Assembly: GCF_014466985.1 (NCBI RefSeq)
Contig: NZ_AP022826.1
Location: forward strand, 1,550,001 to 1,614,000
Reading direction: 5' to 3'
Length of the DNA stretch: 64,000 nucleotides
Source: Nitrosophilus labii
Lineage (GTDB): Bacteria > Campylobacterota > Campylobacteria > Campylobacterales > Nitratiruptoraceae
A program made the translations under genes and the position numbers. A model generated the notes under the pieces. That model searched no databases, was not told where the DNA came from, and was given only the letters and a program-made list of their open reading frames with translations. This document shows, in pieces, positions 9,678-18,343 of this stretch. Within the stretch, counting starts at the first letter, position 1, and each line of letters starts with the position of its first letter.

Positions 9678-9848
9678 CAATAAATAGATATTTTAATAAA
9701 TTCAGAGAGAGAATAGTGAGACTTTGTCAAATTGATTCTCCATTTCAGGGAGAAATTGAAGTTAATGAGAGTTATTTTGGAGCAAAAAGAGTAAAAGGTA
9801 AAAGAGGCAAAGGAGCAAGAGGAAAAACTATCGTATTTGGTATTTTAA
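9678..9848 (+). pseudogene. IS1595-family transposase, middle part
   Basis: Continues the frame broken at 8515: NRYFNKFRERIVRLCQ, then FQGEIEVNESYFGAKRVKGK and KTIVFGIL. EVNESYFG is the family's catalytic-acid region (VDETYFGG type). It is cut at TTAA (9845-9848) by the IS1380 relic, and the C-terminal part is not found on the other side of that element. It is not an independent gene, although an open frame runs from 9653 into the neighbouring repeat. Confidence 0.75.
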
Positions 9849-9966
9849 ACCCAGATTTTGCAATAGAGTTCTTCTTGAATAAGAAAATTTAATGATATTA
9901 TTTTGAAGTTTATCTTTTTTCTCAACTAAAAAGCGATAAAAGTTATCCAAATCCACCAATAGGAAG

Positions 9967-10160
9967 AGATAGATTCTTGTTTTTTTCAAAAAGAGAGTTC
10001 ATCCAAGCTCTTCTTTTTTTGGCTAGAGCCATTTTGAGCACTTTTTGATTGGAGTAGTGATTAGTAATATAACTTCCTATTGCAAAGCAATAGGCTCTGA
10101 TAGTTGTGAAAGACATTGATTTGATTGTAAAAGAGAGTGTTTAAAAAGAGCTAGGATATT
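9967..10160. repeat. 194-bp target-site duplication, left copy
   Basis: As far as I can see it is identical to 11946-12139 and immediately abuts the left inverted repeat of the IS1634-type element. The duplicated DNA is the 3' part of the IS1380 transposase gene. Confidence 0.9.
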
Positions 10161-11945
10161 CCTGAATTGTGCGGAAAGACACCCAAAAATTAGGTATTGA
10201 ATATAGCGGAGTAAATTAGAGATTGATAATTGTTAAAATTAAAAAGTTTAATAGAGTCTTTGGTTTCAATGGCTTTCATATTTTTTATAAGTTCAATTAT
10301 AAGTTTTTTAGAAAAAGTAAATTGCACATTATGAAGTTTTAACCTTCTTTCAAATTCTTTATAGATTGCATAAGCTACAAAGGCTACGAGGATATGGGCT
10401 TTGATTCTATATTCTAATCTATGATGAATCGGTCTGATTTTTAGGTCAGTTTTAGATATTTTAAAAGCCTCTTCAATATGCCAAAGATTTTTATAATGTT
10501 CTATAATTTCTTGATGAGATAAAGAAAAATCGTTTGTAATAAATCCTTTAATACCATCAAGTTTTTCATCTTCTGTTATCTTTTCAAGATTAAGTTGAAT
10601 CTTTGTTTTGCAATCTTTGCTTAGGTCTAAAAATTTTGCATAGGGTGATAGTTTTAAATTAGATTTTGTGATGTTTGGAGATGTTTGAATTTTGTTTTTG
10701 AGTTTTTCAATTCCCTTTTGTCTTAAATAGTTATCTTTTTTAAATCTTTGTGTAGAAAAAGATAGAACTATTCTTTGCGCAATTTTCTCTTTTTTAATAG
10801 TTTTATCTTTTTCTTTGCAAATAAGCTCTTCATCTAAAGCTATCTCTTTTGTATCACCATCAGATATAAAAACAAGATTTGCAATTTCTCTTTTTATCTC
10901 ATCTTTTAAAGCTTTTATGCGTGAGCCAATAATATATTTGTATCCTTTTTTATGAAGCTCAATAAGGTTGCAGTTACTTAGCATTCCTCTATCTGCAACT
11001 ACTATAGGTTTTTGTTTGAGAGAAAATCTTTTTTCAAAGTTTATAAGTGTTTGGATTAATGTCTTTCCTTCAAATCTATTTCCCTCATATACTTCATAAG
11101 CTAAAGGATATCCTTCAAGTGTTGTTAAAAGTCCTATTTGAATCTGCGGTCTATTTAATTTTCCCTCTTTGGAAAAACCAACCCTTCTTAAATCATCTTC
11201 ACTCTCACTCTCGAAATGCAAAGTCGTTACATCATAAAAGGCCACTATTAATTTATCTTCTATAATTTTCATTGTATGATTAAAAATACATTTTTGAATC
11301 TCTTCTCTTGATTTTTTAGAGTATAAAATATCAAGAAGTCTATATACACTATAAATAGAAATATCTTTTTGTTTAAAGAGTTTTTGATAGTTTATAAAAT
11401 TTAATTTACTCCCAGGAGAAAGTATTCTTGATATTACTAAATCCTTGAAATACTCAAATCTCTTTTCAAACTTTTTTATACTTACTTTCTTAAAATACTC
11501 TTTACATCTAAAATCTTTTATAATCTTTCCAAATATAAGCTCTCCGCCTATGGATATAACTTTATCGTTATCAATATCTATAAAATCAACTCTCTTACCT
11601 AAAATATCTGCTTTTTCATCTTTATTATCTTCATATAAATCAAAGAGAGTCGGCTCTAACTCTTTTAATCTCTTTTTAGCTTTATCTAAAAGAAGTGACC
11701 TTTTTATTTCATCTTTTGCAGAACCTATAGTCTCTATTACTTTATACTTTCCTCTTTTTTTACTTATGATTTGAATGCTAACACTTCCGCTTTTATTCTT
11801 TTTCTCTCTAATAAACATAGACAAATTATACTTTAAAAAAACATTTGAGACACCCTCTTTTGCCTTTTTAACCCATGAAATGCCCATAATTAGGGAGTTT
11901 TGTTTCTGTGATTTTTCGTTTTTATGAGATTCCGCACAATTCAGG
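10161..11945 (-). mobile_element. IS1634-type insertion sequence, complete
   Basis: A 1785-bp element with perfect 16-bp terminal inverted repeats CCTGAATTGTGCGGAA (10161-10176 and, inverted, ending at 11945), one intact transposase gene, and a 194-bp direct repeat on either side. IS1634 elements are known for very long, variable target duplications, and this is a clear example. Identity of the two 194-bp copies suggests a recent insertion. Confidence 0.92.
10190..11818 (-). CDS. IS1634-family DDE transposase
   Basis: A 542-residue transposase, intact. I start at the ATG at 11818 (MFIREKKNKSGSVSIQII) because a longer frame would begin outside the element's end at 11945. Seen: IVAFYDVTTLHFESE (first catalytic Asp), RPQIQIGLLTTLEGYPLAYE, PIVVADRGMLS (second Asp) and the C-terminal HYKNLWHIEEAFKISKTDL with the YxxLWxIExxFR-like catalytic Glu region. 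These are standard for the IS4/IS1634 group. Likely still functional. Confidence 0.92.
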   Translation of the reverse strand: MFIREKKNKSGSVSIQIISKKRGKYKVIETIGSAKDEIKRSLLLDKAKKRLKELEPTLFDLYEDNKDEKADILGKRVDFIDIDNDKVISIGGELIFGKIIKDFRCKEYFKKVSIKKFEKRFEYFKDLVISRILSPGSKLNFINYQKLFKQKDISIYSVYRLLDILYSKKSREEIQKCIFNHTMKIIEDKLIVAFYDVTTLHFESESEDDLRRVGFSKEGKLNRPQIQIGLLTTLEGYPLAYEVYEGNRFEGKTLIQTLINFEKRFSLKQKPIVVADRGMLSNCNLIELHKKGYKYIIGSRIKALKDEIKREIANLVFISDGDTKEIALDEELICKEKDKTIKKEKIAQRIVLSFSTQRFKKDNYLRQKGIEKLKNKIQTSPNITKSNLKLSPYAKFLDLSKDCKTKIQLNLEKITEDEKLDGIKGFITNDFSLSHQEIIEHYKNLWHIEEAFKISKTDLKIRPIHHRLEYRIKAHILVAFVAYAIYKEFERRLKLHNVQFTFSKKLIIELIKNMKAIETKDSIKLFNFNNYQSLIYSAIFNT

Positions 11946-12139
11946 AGATAGATTCTTGTTTTTTTCAAAAAGAGAGTTCATCCAAGCTCTTCTTTTTTTG
12001 GCTAGAGCCATTTTGAGCACTTTTTGATTGGAGTAGTGATTAGTAATATAACTTCCTATTGCAAAGCAATAGGCTCTGATAGTTGTGAAAGACATTGATT
12101 TGATTGTAAAAGAGAGTGTTTAAAAAGAGCTAGGATATT
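11946..12139. repeat. 194-bp target-site duplication, right copy
   Basis: Matches 9967-10160 over 194 bp and abuts the right inverted repeat of the IS1634-type element. Confidence 0.9.
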
Positions 12140-13024
12140 GTACGCCATCATAATGAATCGAAAGGAAGCTTCCGTAGCGAAAAAGCCTTTGAGTACAAAA
12201 CTATCTATGGCAAAATCATATTTGAGCTCTTTGATTTGGTTTTCAGCATCAGCTCTTTGATTGTAGAGTCTATAGATCTGATCTGCTGGTAAAGAAAGAT
12301 TGGTCACATAGGCGCTATATCTATACAGCGGTTCATCAAAAAGAGTTTTACCTGTCGCTTTTGGATAGTTTTCGACTCTTTTTCGCACAATAACATAGCG
12401 TCTAGGATAGGGACTATTTGGATGTTTGAGATACAATATGGCTGTATCGATCCCTTTTGTTATCGATATCCATTGAGTTATTTTACCTATCTCGTATTGG
12501 ATATTTGTATAGAACTTTACCGCTATGATGTAGTTTAGCTCTTTGTTCTCTAGCCATTTGAGTAGTTCATTGGCATAAAAACCGCTATCGGCTCTGACTA
12601 AACCTATAGGATGATCTTGCAAAACTTTCTCGAATGTCTCTTGTAAAAAGGCTTTGTAACTGCTAAGACTTACGCTATTACCGCTTCTTAGCCAAGCGTT
12701 CTACCATTTTCGTCTGTTCTATAAAGACTATGAGAGGATGATGAGAAGGTCTGCCAGGCTTTTTAGGATTATAGCCAACTTTCGCTCCCTCTTGATTGCC
12801 ATATCTTGTTATAACTGTAGAATCCAAATCTATCGTCAAACTATCTACATCTATCCTTTACGATTCATAAAATCTTTTAATATTTTCATCCCTCCAAATG
12901 GCGTAATATTCTTGTCTATATACCCAATCTTCAATTCACCCATTTGGTTAGTCCCTCTTCCCTTTAGTTTTTCCGCTTGTATGGTAGGTTTAATATTTTA
13001 TCATTATCTAATGAAAAATTTGGG

Positions 13025-13363
13025 TTAAATACGGTTATTCTTTTAGAAAATACAAAACACTACAAAGAGGCTAAATCAGCTTATATAGCGGCACTTAATA
13101 GATGGAAAAATGATAAAGAGCTTCTTTTCGGTTTAACAAATATACACTTTTTGGAAAAAGATTATAAAAGTGCAAAAAAGTTCTATGAAAAGGTAAATGA
13201 TTTAAAAAACGGTCCACTTTTAAACAATCTAGCTATAACATATCTTAGATTAAAAGAATGCACAAAAGCAAAAAATACCATATTACAGGCTATTAGTCTA
13301 AATGATAACTACAAAACATTTTATGAAGATACTCTAAACGAAATTAATGCTTTATGTAGATAA
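13025..13363 (+). pseudogene. TPR-repeat protein, C-terminal remnant
   Basis: About 112 codons of a host gene cut off by the IS1380 right end. Seen: HYKEAKSAYIAALNRWKNDK, LLFGLTNIHFLEKDYKSAKK, LLNNLAITYLRLKECTKAK, a run of tetratricopeptide repeats, ending EINALCR. This order resembles the C-terminal TPR part of PA2778-type cysteine peptidases, but that match is from memory and the catalytic half is missing. The open frame can be extended back to 12977 only by reading IS1380 sequence. Its stop lies directly before attL. Confidence 0.6.
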
Positions 13364-13379
13364 TTTGGTGGAGGTGTGG
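13364..13379. other. attL
   Basis: TTTGGTGGAGGTGTGG, identical to the 3' end of the tmRNA gene at 23856-23871. It follows directly on the TPR-protein stop codon. Confidence 0.85.
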
Positions 13380-13508
13380 AAACCGCTTGATAAGCTTCTT
13401 ATAAGTTTATATTAGTTTATAAAAGTCTATATAAATGACCTATTTTTGGTAGTTTTATTGAGTTTATTTAGTCTATTTTGATATGATAAAATTTATCAAA
13501 ATTTATAG

Positions 13509-13545
13509 TCAAGCATAACTTTTAAGTATCCCCAGAAGTATCCCC
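13509..13545. repeat. Putative integrase arm site, left copy
   Basis: A 37-bp sequence containing AGTATCCCC twice, identical to 23766-23802. It lies 130 bp inside attL and just upstream of the integrase gene. Paired GGGGATA-type direct repeats near integrase genes and att cores are typical arm-type binding sites; binding itself is inferred. Confidence 0.6.
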
Positions 13546-14765
13546 GAAAAAAACTTAAATGAGTAAAAAATAAAGGGGAAATAAGAAGTAAAAAGTAAAG
13601 GAATAAAATGCCAAAAGTTGTAAAACCCTTAACTGATAAAACAATCAAAGAGGCAAAAACTAAAGAAAAAGAGTATAAGATACCAGATGGCGACCATCTC
13701 TATTTAAGAGTAAGACCAAGCGGAACTAAAACATTCGTTTTTATTTACAATTCTCCAATAGATGGCAAAAGGAAAACGCTAACAATTGGAACATATCCAC
13801 AAATCACACTAAAACAAGCAAGAGAAGCAAGAGATAAAGCTAATCGTTTACTTGCTCAAAACCTTGACCCTATATTGGAAAGAGAAAAAGAGAAATTTCA
13901 AAATAACCTTACCTTTCAAACCATTCTATACGAATTTATCCAATGGAGAAGCACAAAAGTCAAAGAAAATACTTTAAAATCCGATAAGAAAAGAATAAAT
14001 AATTATATCATTCCATTCTTTGGAAATAAAAAGCTCACAGATATAGAAATTTCTCACTTATTGGAATTTATTAAATATATTCAAAATAAGAAGTTTAATA
14101 AAGACAATAAAAGCTCCAGTAATAAAATCGATACCATACAAAAAAATTTCATACTATTAAATCTTATTTTCAAATACGCTATTAATAAGCAATATATAAA
14201 AAACAATCCTTTAACTAATTTTGATTTATCTATGGTAATCGGTAAAAAAGAGGAAAAACATTACAACTCTTTGACCAAAGCGGAGGATATGCGAGATTTT
14301 TTATCCAAGCTCCAAAAAGCCGATATTCCGTTAATAGCAAAACTTGCGATAGAGTTTCAAGCTTTAACGGCTCAAAGAGTTTCAAATGTAGTCAATCTAA
14401 AATGGAAATATATTGACTTTTCTAATAACATCATCACATTTCCAAAAGAAACAATGAAAACCAATAAAGAGCATAGAATACCTGTAACTTCAAGAGTTAA
14501 AGAGATATTGGAAATTATAAAAACCCAAAACTTTAACGATATATTTGTATTTGCTTATCAAAGAGACAAACCTATAACAGATAGCACCATTAATGATTAT
14601 ATTCAACGCATAAATCCTAACATTAGCAGTCATAGCTTTAGAGGGACATTTAGAACAATAGCCACTGAATATATTTACATCCACGGATTTAGCCAAGTGT
14701 CAACAGCAACCCAAAAATGTACCACTTCGGCAATGTAAAAATGCACCACCTGTTACATTGAGAAA

Positions 14766-15581
14766 CTAACTGTTTAACCCTGTAAAAATACCTGCTTTTC
14801 TTTTTTGCTTAAGCCTATAGCTTTCACCCTGAATGTTTAAGATATGACTGTGATGAATAAGTCTATCAAGTATTGCAGTAGTCAATGCTTCATCATTGTT
14901 AAGTACCTCCTTGAATTTGGTAAAGTTAAGATTGGATGTGATTATGATCGAGCCGCTCTCGTATCTTTTGTTGATTACCTGGAAAAAGAGGTTGGCCTGA
15001 TTTTCATTTAGTTTTATATATCCAAATTCATCTATTATCAAGAGTTTTGGGATATTTATCACTTTTTTAAAATAGTCGTTCAATCTGCCTGCCTGCTGGG
15101 CTATTTCAAGCTGCAATAGCAGATCTGCAGCGGTAATAAACCTGGTCTTTATTCTATTTTGTGTTGCTATATATCCCAAGGCTATGGCAAGATGGGTTTT
15201 TCCTACACCGCTTGGACCAATAAGCAGGATATTTTCGGCATTATCTATAAACCTTAGAGTAGATAGTTCATTTATCATATTTTTATCTACAGATGAGCTT
15301 TTAAAGTCAAACATCTCTAAAGTTTTAACCTTTGGAAATCCCGCCAATCTAAGAGTGGTTTCTTTGGACCTTTGAATCTTTTTTTCATACTCATACTCAA
15401 ATAGTTTCAATAAAAACCGGGTATATGAGAGATTCTCTTTCATAGACTGTTCTGCGATATATGAGTAGCTCTCTTGTATTGCCGGTAATCTGAAAATTAG
15501 GGCATACTCTTTTATTCTTTCATCTATAGAGGCTGCTTCATATGATATGCTCTTTTTTTGTATTGATTTATTGCTACTCAT
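14766..15581 (-). CDS. istB: IS21-family helper ATPase IstB
   Basis: A 271-residue AAA+ ATPase that assists IstA in target-site selection. Seen: Walker A LIGPSGVGKTHLAIALG, Walker B LLIIDEFGYIKLNE and a sensor ITSNLNFTKF. Overlaps istA by 8 bases, the usual istAB coupling. C-terminus near the left end of the IS. Confidence 0.95.
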   Translation of the reverse strand: MSSNKSIQKKSISYEAASIDERIKEYALIFRLPAIQESYSYIAEQSMKENLSYTRFLLKLFEYEYEKKIQRSKETTLRLAGFPKVKTLEMFDFKSSSVDKNMINELSTLRFIDNAENILLIGPSGVGKTHLAIALGYIATQNRIKTRFITAADLLLQLEIAQQAGRLNDYFKKVINIPKLLIIDEFGYIKLNENQANLFFQVINKRYESGSIIITSNLNFTKFKEVLNNDEALTTAILDRLIHHSHILNIQGESYRLKQKRKAGIFTGLNS

Positions 15582-16719
15582 TTACAGCCTCCTGTAACAA
15601 ATCCTCATAATCTTTCAAAGAGGTTTGTGGTTCTATTTTTACTTTATCATCCAATATTTTTAAATAAAGTTTATTATCCTCTTTTGAATATTCGGTTTTT
15701 CTAAAAAAGTTGTTGTTTTTATCTATTGACACAAAAACCTTTTTGTTTGTAGAATTACTTTTCGTATGTATCATTAATGAACTCCTCGGCTCTGCTGTTT
15801 TTACAAGTGGCAGCAGAGCCTTCTTTTCTATTTCAAACAGTTCTCTCGGTTTTTGCTTCAGTGTAGAATGTACTCTATTACTTGTAATCTCAAGCCAGCT
15901 AAATATTTGTGAATTTAAAAGCTTACAATCGATGACAAGAGAAGAATTTTTCAGCTTTGCTTTTAAGGGTATATAGAAGTTTCTTTTCAAATATCCTATA
16001 TATCTTTCAACTTTCCCTTTCGTTTTAGCTCTATATGGTTTGCATAGAAGTGGATTGAAACCGTAGTCTCGTGAAAAATCAAGAAACTTTTCATTAAATT
16101 TGTGTTTTCCTGCTCCATATGCGTTTCTTTTTATTACAACACTTTTTAGGTTATCATAAAGTATATTTTTAGGTATTCCGCCAAAGTAAGAATATGCTTT
16201 TTTATGGCAATCTTCAAATGTCTCATATCTCATATTGTCCGTAAAACAGACGTATGTATATCTGCTGTATCCAAGTATCATTATAAATGCATATATTGGA
16301 TTTTTGCCGCCTTTTATAACTGTCCAGTCAACTTGAGCTTGCTCACCAGGCAAAGTCTCAAATCTTACAATACTCTCCTCTTTTAAAGGCATAAACTTTT
16401 TATATAAATCACTTACAAAGCTTTGAACAACTCTTCCTTTTCCTTCATATCCCATATCCAAAATCTCCCTGTAAATAACAGTGGAAGGGATTTTATCTGG
16501 CAAAGCCTCTTTTACTCTTTTTTCAATATACGATTTAAAAGTATCGAGCTTCGATTTGTAAACAACTTTTTTCCTTGGTTTCAAACTCTCTTCCTTGAGT
16601 CTTTTTGAAATTGTTCTTCTATCTAAACCGGTAATTCTCGATATCCCCCTTATGCTGTACCCCTGCTTTTTTAAAGTGTGTATCATTACAAACTCCTCAT
16701 AGCTTATCATTTCATCCAA
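15574..16719 (-). CDS. istA: IS21-family transposase IstA
   Basis: A 381-residue DDE transposase. Seen: N-terminal HTH (KQGYSIRGISRITGLDRRTI), catalytic core beginning PGEQAQVDWTVI (first Asp), GIPKNILYDNLKSVV (second Asp) and KTKGKVERYIGYLKRNF (Glu). Translation is coupled to istB. No defect seen, so the element may be active. Confidence 0.95.
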   Translation of the reverse strand: MDEMISYEEFVMIHTLKKQGYSIRGISRITGLDRRTISKRLKEESLKPRKKVVYKSKLDTFKSYIEKRVKEALPDKIPSTVIYREILDMGYEGKGRVVQSFVSDLYKKFMPLKEESIVRFETLPGEQAQVDWTVIKGGKNPIYAFIMILGYSRYTYVCFTDNMRYETFEDCHKKAYSYFGGIPKNILYDNLKSVVIKRNAYGAGKHKFNEKFLDFSRDYGFNPLLCKPYRAKTKGKVERYIGYLKRNFYIPLKAKLKNSSLVIDCKLLNSQIFSWLEITSNRVHSTLKQKPRELFEIEKKALLPLVKTAEPRSSLMIHTKSNSTNKKVFVSIDKNNNFFRKTEYSKEDNKLYLKILDDKVKIEPQTSLKDYEDLLQEAVNE

Positions 16720-16966
16720 TCTCCCTCTTTAAAACTAAAGAAGAAGATTTTACAAAATCTTCTATTTTTTAACTTCGCAGGTGGTACATTTTCACTTTGC
16801 CGTTATGGTGTATTTTAGCATTGCCGATGACACCAAGATGTTATTAAAGCCCAGCTATCTCATTCCATTGGCAATAAAGTTGACCAAGCCTATTTAAAAA
16901 CAGATTTTATTAATCAAAGAAAGGAACTAATGAAATGGTATGAAAGCTTCCTGTTAAAGGATAAAA

Positions 16967-17377
16967 ATGAATAAACCGATAAGTAAAGAAGAAATCGACA
17001 AATTAATAAAAAGATTGGAAAAACTCCACCATAACGAGTTGGTTTATTATCCCAAAAGCAAACTAATAAGATTTTTAAAATACTTAAGAGACAATATTGA
17101 CGATGAAGAAAAAAAAGAAACGATAAGAATTTGGTTTATGAATATTGTGTTAACAGATTATTTAAAGCTTTTGAGAAAAATGACGGGAGAATATTATCAC
17201 TACAAAAAAAGAAAAAGAAAATATAACAAAAAGGAAGAGATAATCGCATTTTACACAATAATTAGAAGCCAATTTTCCACCAATAAAGATGCAATTTTAA
17301 CGACCGCCAATCACTTTAATATTTCTCCAAAAACGGTGGAGAGACATATATATAAATTTAAAAAAGATAAAAAATAA
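16967..17377 (+). CDS. HTH-containing hypothetical protein
   Basis: 136 residues; I do not recognise the family. It overlaps the last codons of the integrase (start 16967, integrase stop 16974), so it was probably co-expressed with it before the IS21 insertion. Seen: a charged helical N-terminus, a basic stretch YHYKKRKRKYNKKEE near residue 81, and a C-terminal probable helix-turn-helix ILTTANHFNISPKTVERHIY. A DNA-binding partner of the integrase or a regulator is plausible. Confidence 0.65.
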   Translation: MNKPISKEEIDKLIKRLEKLHHNELVYYPKSKLIRFLKYLRDNIDDEEKKETIRIWFMNIVLTDYLKLLRKMTGEYYHYKKRKRKYNKKEEIIAFYTIIRSQFSTNKDAILTTANHFNISPKTVERHIYKFKKDKK

Positions 17378-17607
17378 CTCATTATAACTTTCATCTCATT
17401 TGGACTGATAAATAAGTCAAATTACTCTTAAATTTACAATTTTACCCTCACTTTTAACCTAACTTTTTGACTACAAAACAAGAAAAAATTTCCAATATAA
17501 CAGGCTTATTTGAAGTAAATTAACATTTACGACAAATTCCTATAGTTTTTACTCGTTTATATATGAAAAAATTGTCTATATAAAAATATTCCCAAAAGGA
17601 GCTTTAA

Positions 17608-17811
17608 ATGGAAAGATTATTAACAATACAACAGGTTACCGAGATTGTAGGTTTTAAAAAACCAACAATTTATAAGTATATCAGAGAACAAAACTTTCCG
17701 AAACCTATAAAGACAGGAAATAGAGCTTCAAGATGGAGCTATCAAGAAGTAATGGAATGGATAGAAAATTTAAAACAAAACAGGGAGGTTAACAATGAAA
17801 AAGTTTCTTAA
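17608..17811 (+). CDS. alpA: AlpA-family excisionase/regulator
   Basis: A 67-residue MerR-like winged HTH protein. Seen: LLTIQQVTEIVGFKKPTIYKY, the DNA-recognition helices, then FPKPIKTGNRASRWSYQEV, matching the AlpA pattern FPxPxxxGxRxxxWxxxEV. AlpA proteins activate or assist integrase-driven excision in P4, CP4-57 and satellites of Gram-negative bacteria. AAAAGGAGC before the ATG is a strong ribosome-binding site. Overlaps the next gene by 17 bases. Confidence 0.88.
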   Translation: MERLLTIQQVTEIVGFKKPTIYKYIREQNFPKPIKTGNRASRWSYQEVMEWIENLKQNREVNNEKVS

Positions 17812-18112
17812 TCCTATAGGAGTGATAAAGTTTAACGCAGATATAGGGCTTATGCTCCAACGACTACGCGATGGACAGCTACCAAAAAAAGAGAACTACA
17901 CGGAGGAGGAACTTTTAGAGGAGCTAAAGGAGGAGATAGGAGAGGTTAGGCAATGCTTGAAAATTGCAAGTAAAAGATTAGGCGAGATATCCCACCAATA
18001 CAGACTGCAAAGCATTTATATCTTATCGGCTGGCGTTAAAGAAATTGATGAGATATTGAAAGATTATGAACATACTCTACAAATCATTGAAGCACAAAGA
18101 GAGGAAGAATGA
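17795..18112 (+). CDS. Hypothetical helical protein
   Basis: 105 residues, unrecognised. It overlaps alpA and has a ribosome-binding site GGGAGG, so it is probably expressed with it. Mostly acidic amphipathic helix after residue 25 (LLEELKEEIGEVRQCLKIAS, YRLQSIYILSAGVKEIDEIL), a possible coiled coil. Its 3' end overlaps the end of the convergent small membrane-protein gene at 18077-18223. Confidence 0.6.
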   Translation: MKKFLNPIGVIKFNADIGLMLQRLRDGQLPKKENYTEEELLEELKEEIGEVRQCLKIASKRLGEISHQYRLQSIYILSAGVKEIDEILKDYEHTLQIIEAQREEE

Positions 18113-18223
18113 GTATTCAAACTTACCAGCAAGTTTTCGGAAATTACCAAAATGAAAATAACTATCTGCAATATAAAGCAAAATTATCAATAATATACCA
18201 GCACTTAAAATTGTTTCAATCAT
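18077..18223 (-). CDS. Micro-membrane protein B
   Basis: 48 residues; ATG at 18223 with AGGAAG 6 bases upstream. One N-terminal membrane helix (ETILSAGILLIILLYIAD) followed by SYFHFGNFRKLAGKFEY. It is clearly paralogous to the gene just upstream: both share LY..DS.FH.G.F.KL. Fourth gene of a minus-strand cluster behind the repressor-like gene. Function unknown; a small toxin-, holin- or membrane-sensor-like role is conceivable only. Confidence 0.6.
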   Translation of the reverse strand: MIETILSAGILLIILLYIADSYFHFGNFRKLAGKFEYSFFLSLCFNDL

Positions 18224-18235
18224 TTAAGCTTCCTA

Positions 18236-18343
18236 TCATAGCTTTGAAAGTTTTTCAAAAATACCAAGATGAAAGATACTATCAAGCAAATATAGAGAAA
18301 TACCAACAAATACTATTACCCCCGCTATTATTTCACCATTCAT
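18236..18343 (-). CDS. Micro-membrane protein A
   Basis: 35 residues; ATG at 18343 after AAAAGGA. Membrane helix IIAGVIVFVGISLYLLD followed by SIFHLGIFEKLSKL. It overlaps the end of the preceding gene by 11 bases and is followed 12 bases later by its paralogue. Two tandem related open frames, each with its own ribosome-binding site, is the evidence that these are genes; the opposite strand has an open frame here that looks like a shadow. Confidence 0.6.
   Translation of the reverse strand: MNGEIIAGVIVFVGISLYLLDSIFHLGIFEKLSKL

Larger units (their letters stand above)
9943..12943 (-). pseudogene. IS1380-family transposase, multiply broken
   Basis: Pieces in order from the right: start MGELKIGYIDKNITPFGGMK (ATG at 12943); internal deletion; LTIDLDSTVITRYGNQEG and YNPKKPGRPSHHPL; frameshift near 12700; open stretch 12622-12056 with GLVRADSGFYANELLKWLEN and LYNQRADAENQIKELKYDFA; frameshift near 12085; then FTTIRAYCFAIGSYI and ALAKKRRAWMNSLFEKNK, which is interrupted by the IS1634 element, and ends GGFG at 9943. 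ADSGFY and the YNQR...E motif are typical of IS1380 DDE transposases. Confidence 0.8.
9849..13024 (-). mobile_element. IS1380-family element, degenerate, carrying an IS1634-type insertion
   Basis: Left end ACCCAGATTTTGCAATAGAG; right end read inward CCCAAATTTTTCATTAGAT, an imperfect inverted repeat. TTAA flanks both sides (9845-9848, 13025-13028). Left flank is an IS1595 relic, right flank is a TPR-protein gene, so the two flanks do not come from one uninterrupted target; a deletion or recombination between copies is likely. Without the internal IS and duplicated target it is about 1.2 kb, shorter than a complete IS1380. Confidence 0.7.
14698..16832 (-). mobile_element. IS21-family insertion sequence, complete
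   Basis: 2135 bp. Ends TGTCAACAGCAACCC and, from the right, TGTCATCGGCAATGC, both beginning TGTCA and followed by internal repeats of the AAAATGTACCAC type as in IS21. Five-bp target duplication CCAAG at 14693-14697 and 16833-16837. Carries istA and istB, both intact. Confidence 0.92.
13608..16974 (+). pseudogene. P4-type tyrosine integrase, split by IS21
   Basis: Joining 13608-14697 to 16838-16974 (removing the IS and one CCAAG copy) gives an uninterrupted 408-residue integrase. Seen: N-terminal arm-binding domain with LTDKTIKEAKTKEKEYKIPD and YLRVRPSGTKTF, core-binding middle domain, catalytic ALTAQRVSNVVNLKW (Arg), SSHSFRGTFRTIA (His-x-x-Arg), then after the IS AQLSHSIGNKVDQAYLKTDF with the His/Gly and the nucleophilic Tyr. 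The IS separates Tyr and second His box from the rest, so the element is probably locked unless the IS excises precisely or another integrase helps. Confidence 0.88.

Noticed and set aside
9653-9892. 79-codon frame as an independent gene
   Set aside because: Chimera: transposon end, the middle of an IS1595 transposase, then the start of the IS1380 relic.
13364-13379. A tRNA or second tmRNA gene at the left border
   Set aside because: Only the last 14-16 bases of ssrA are present; it is the att repeat.
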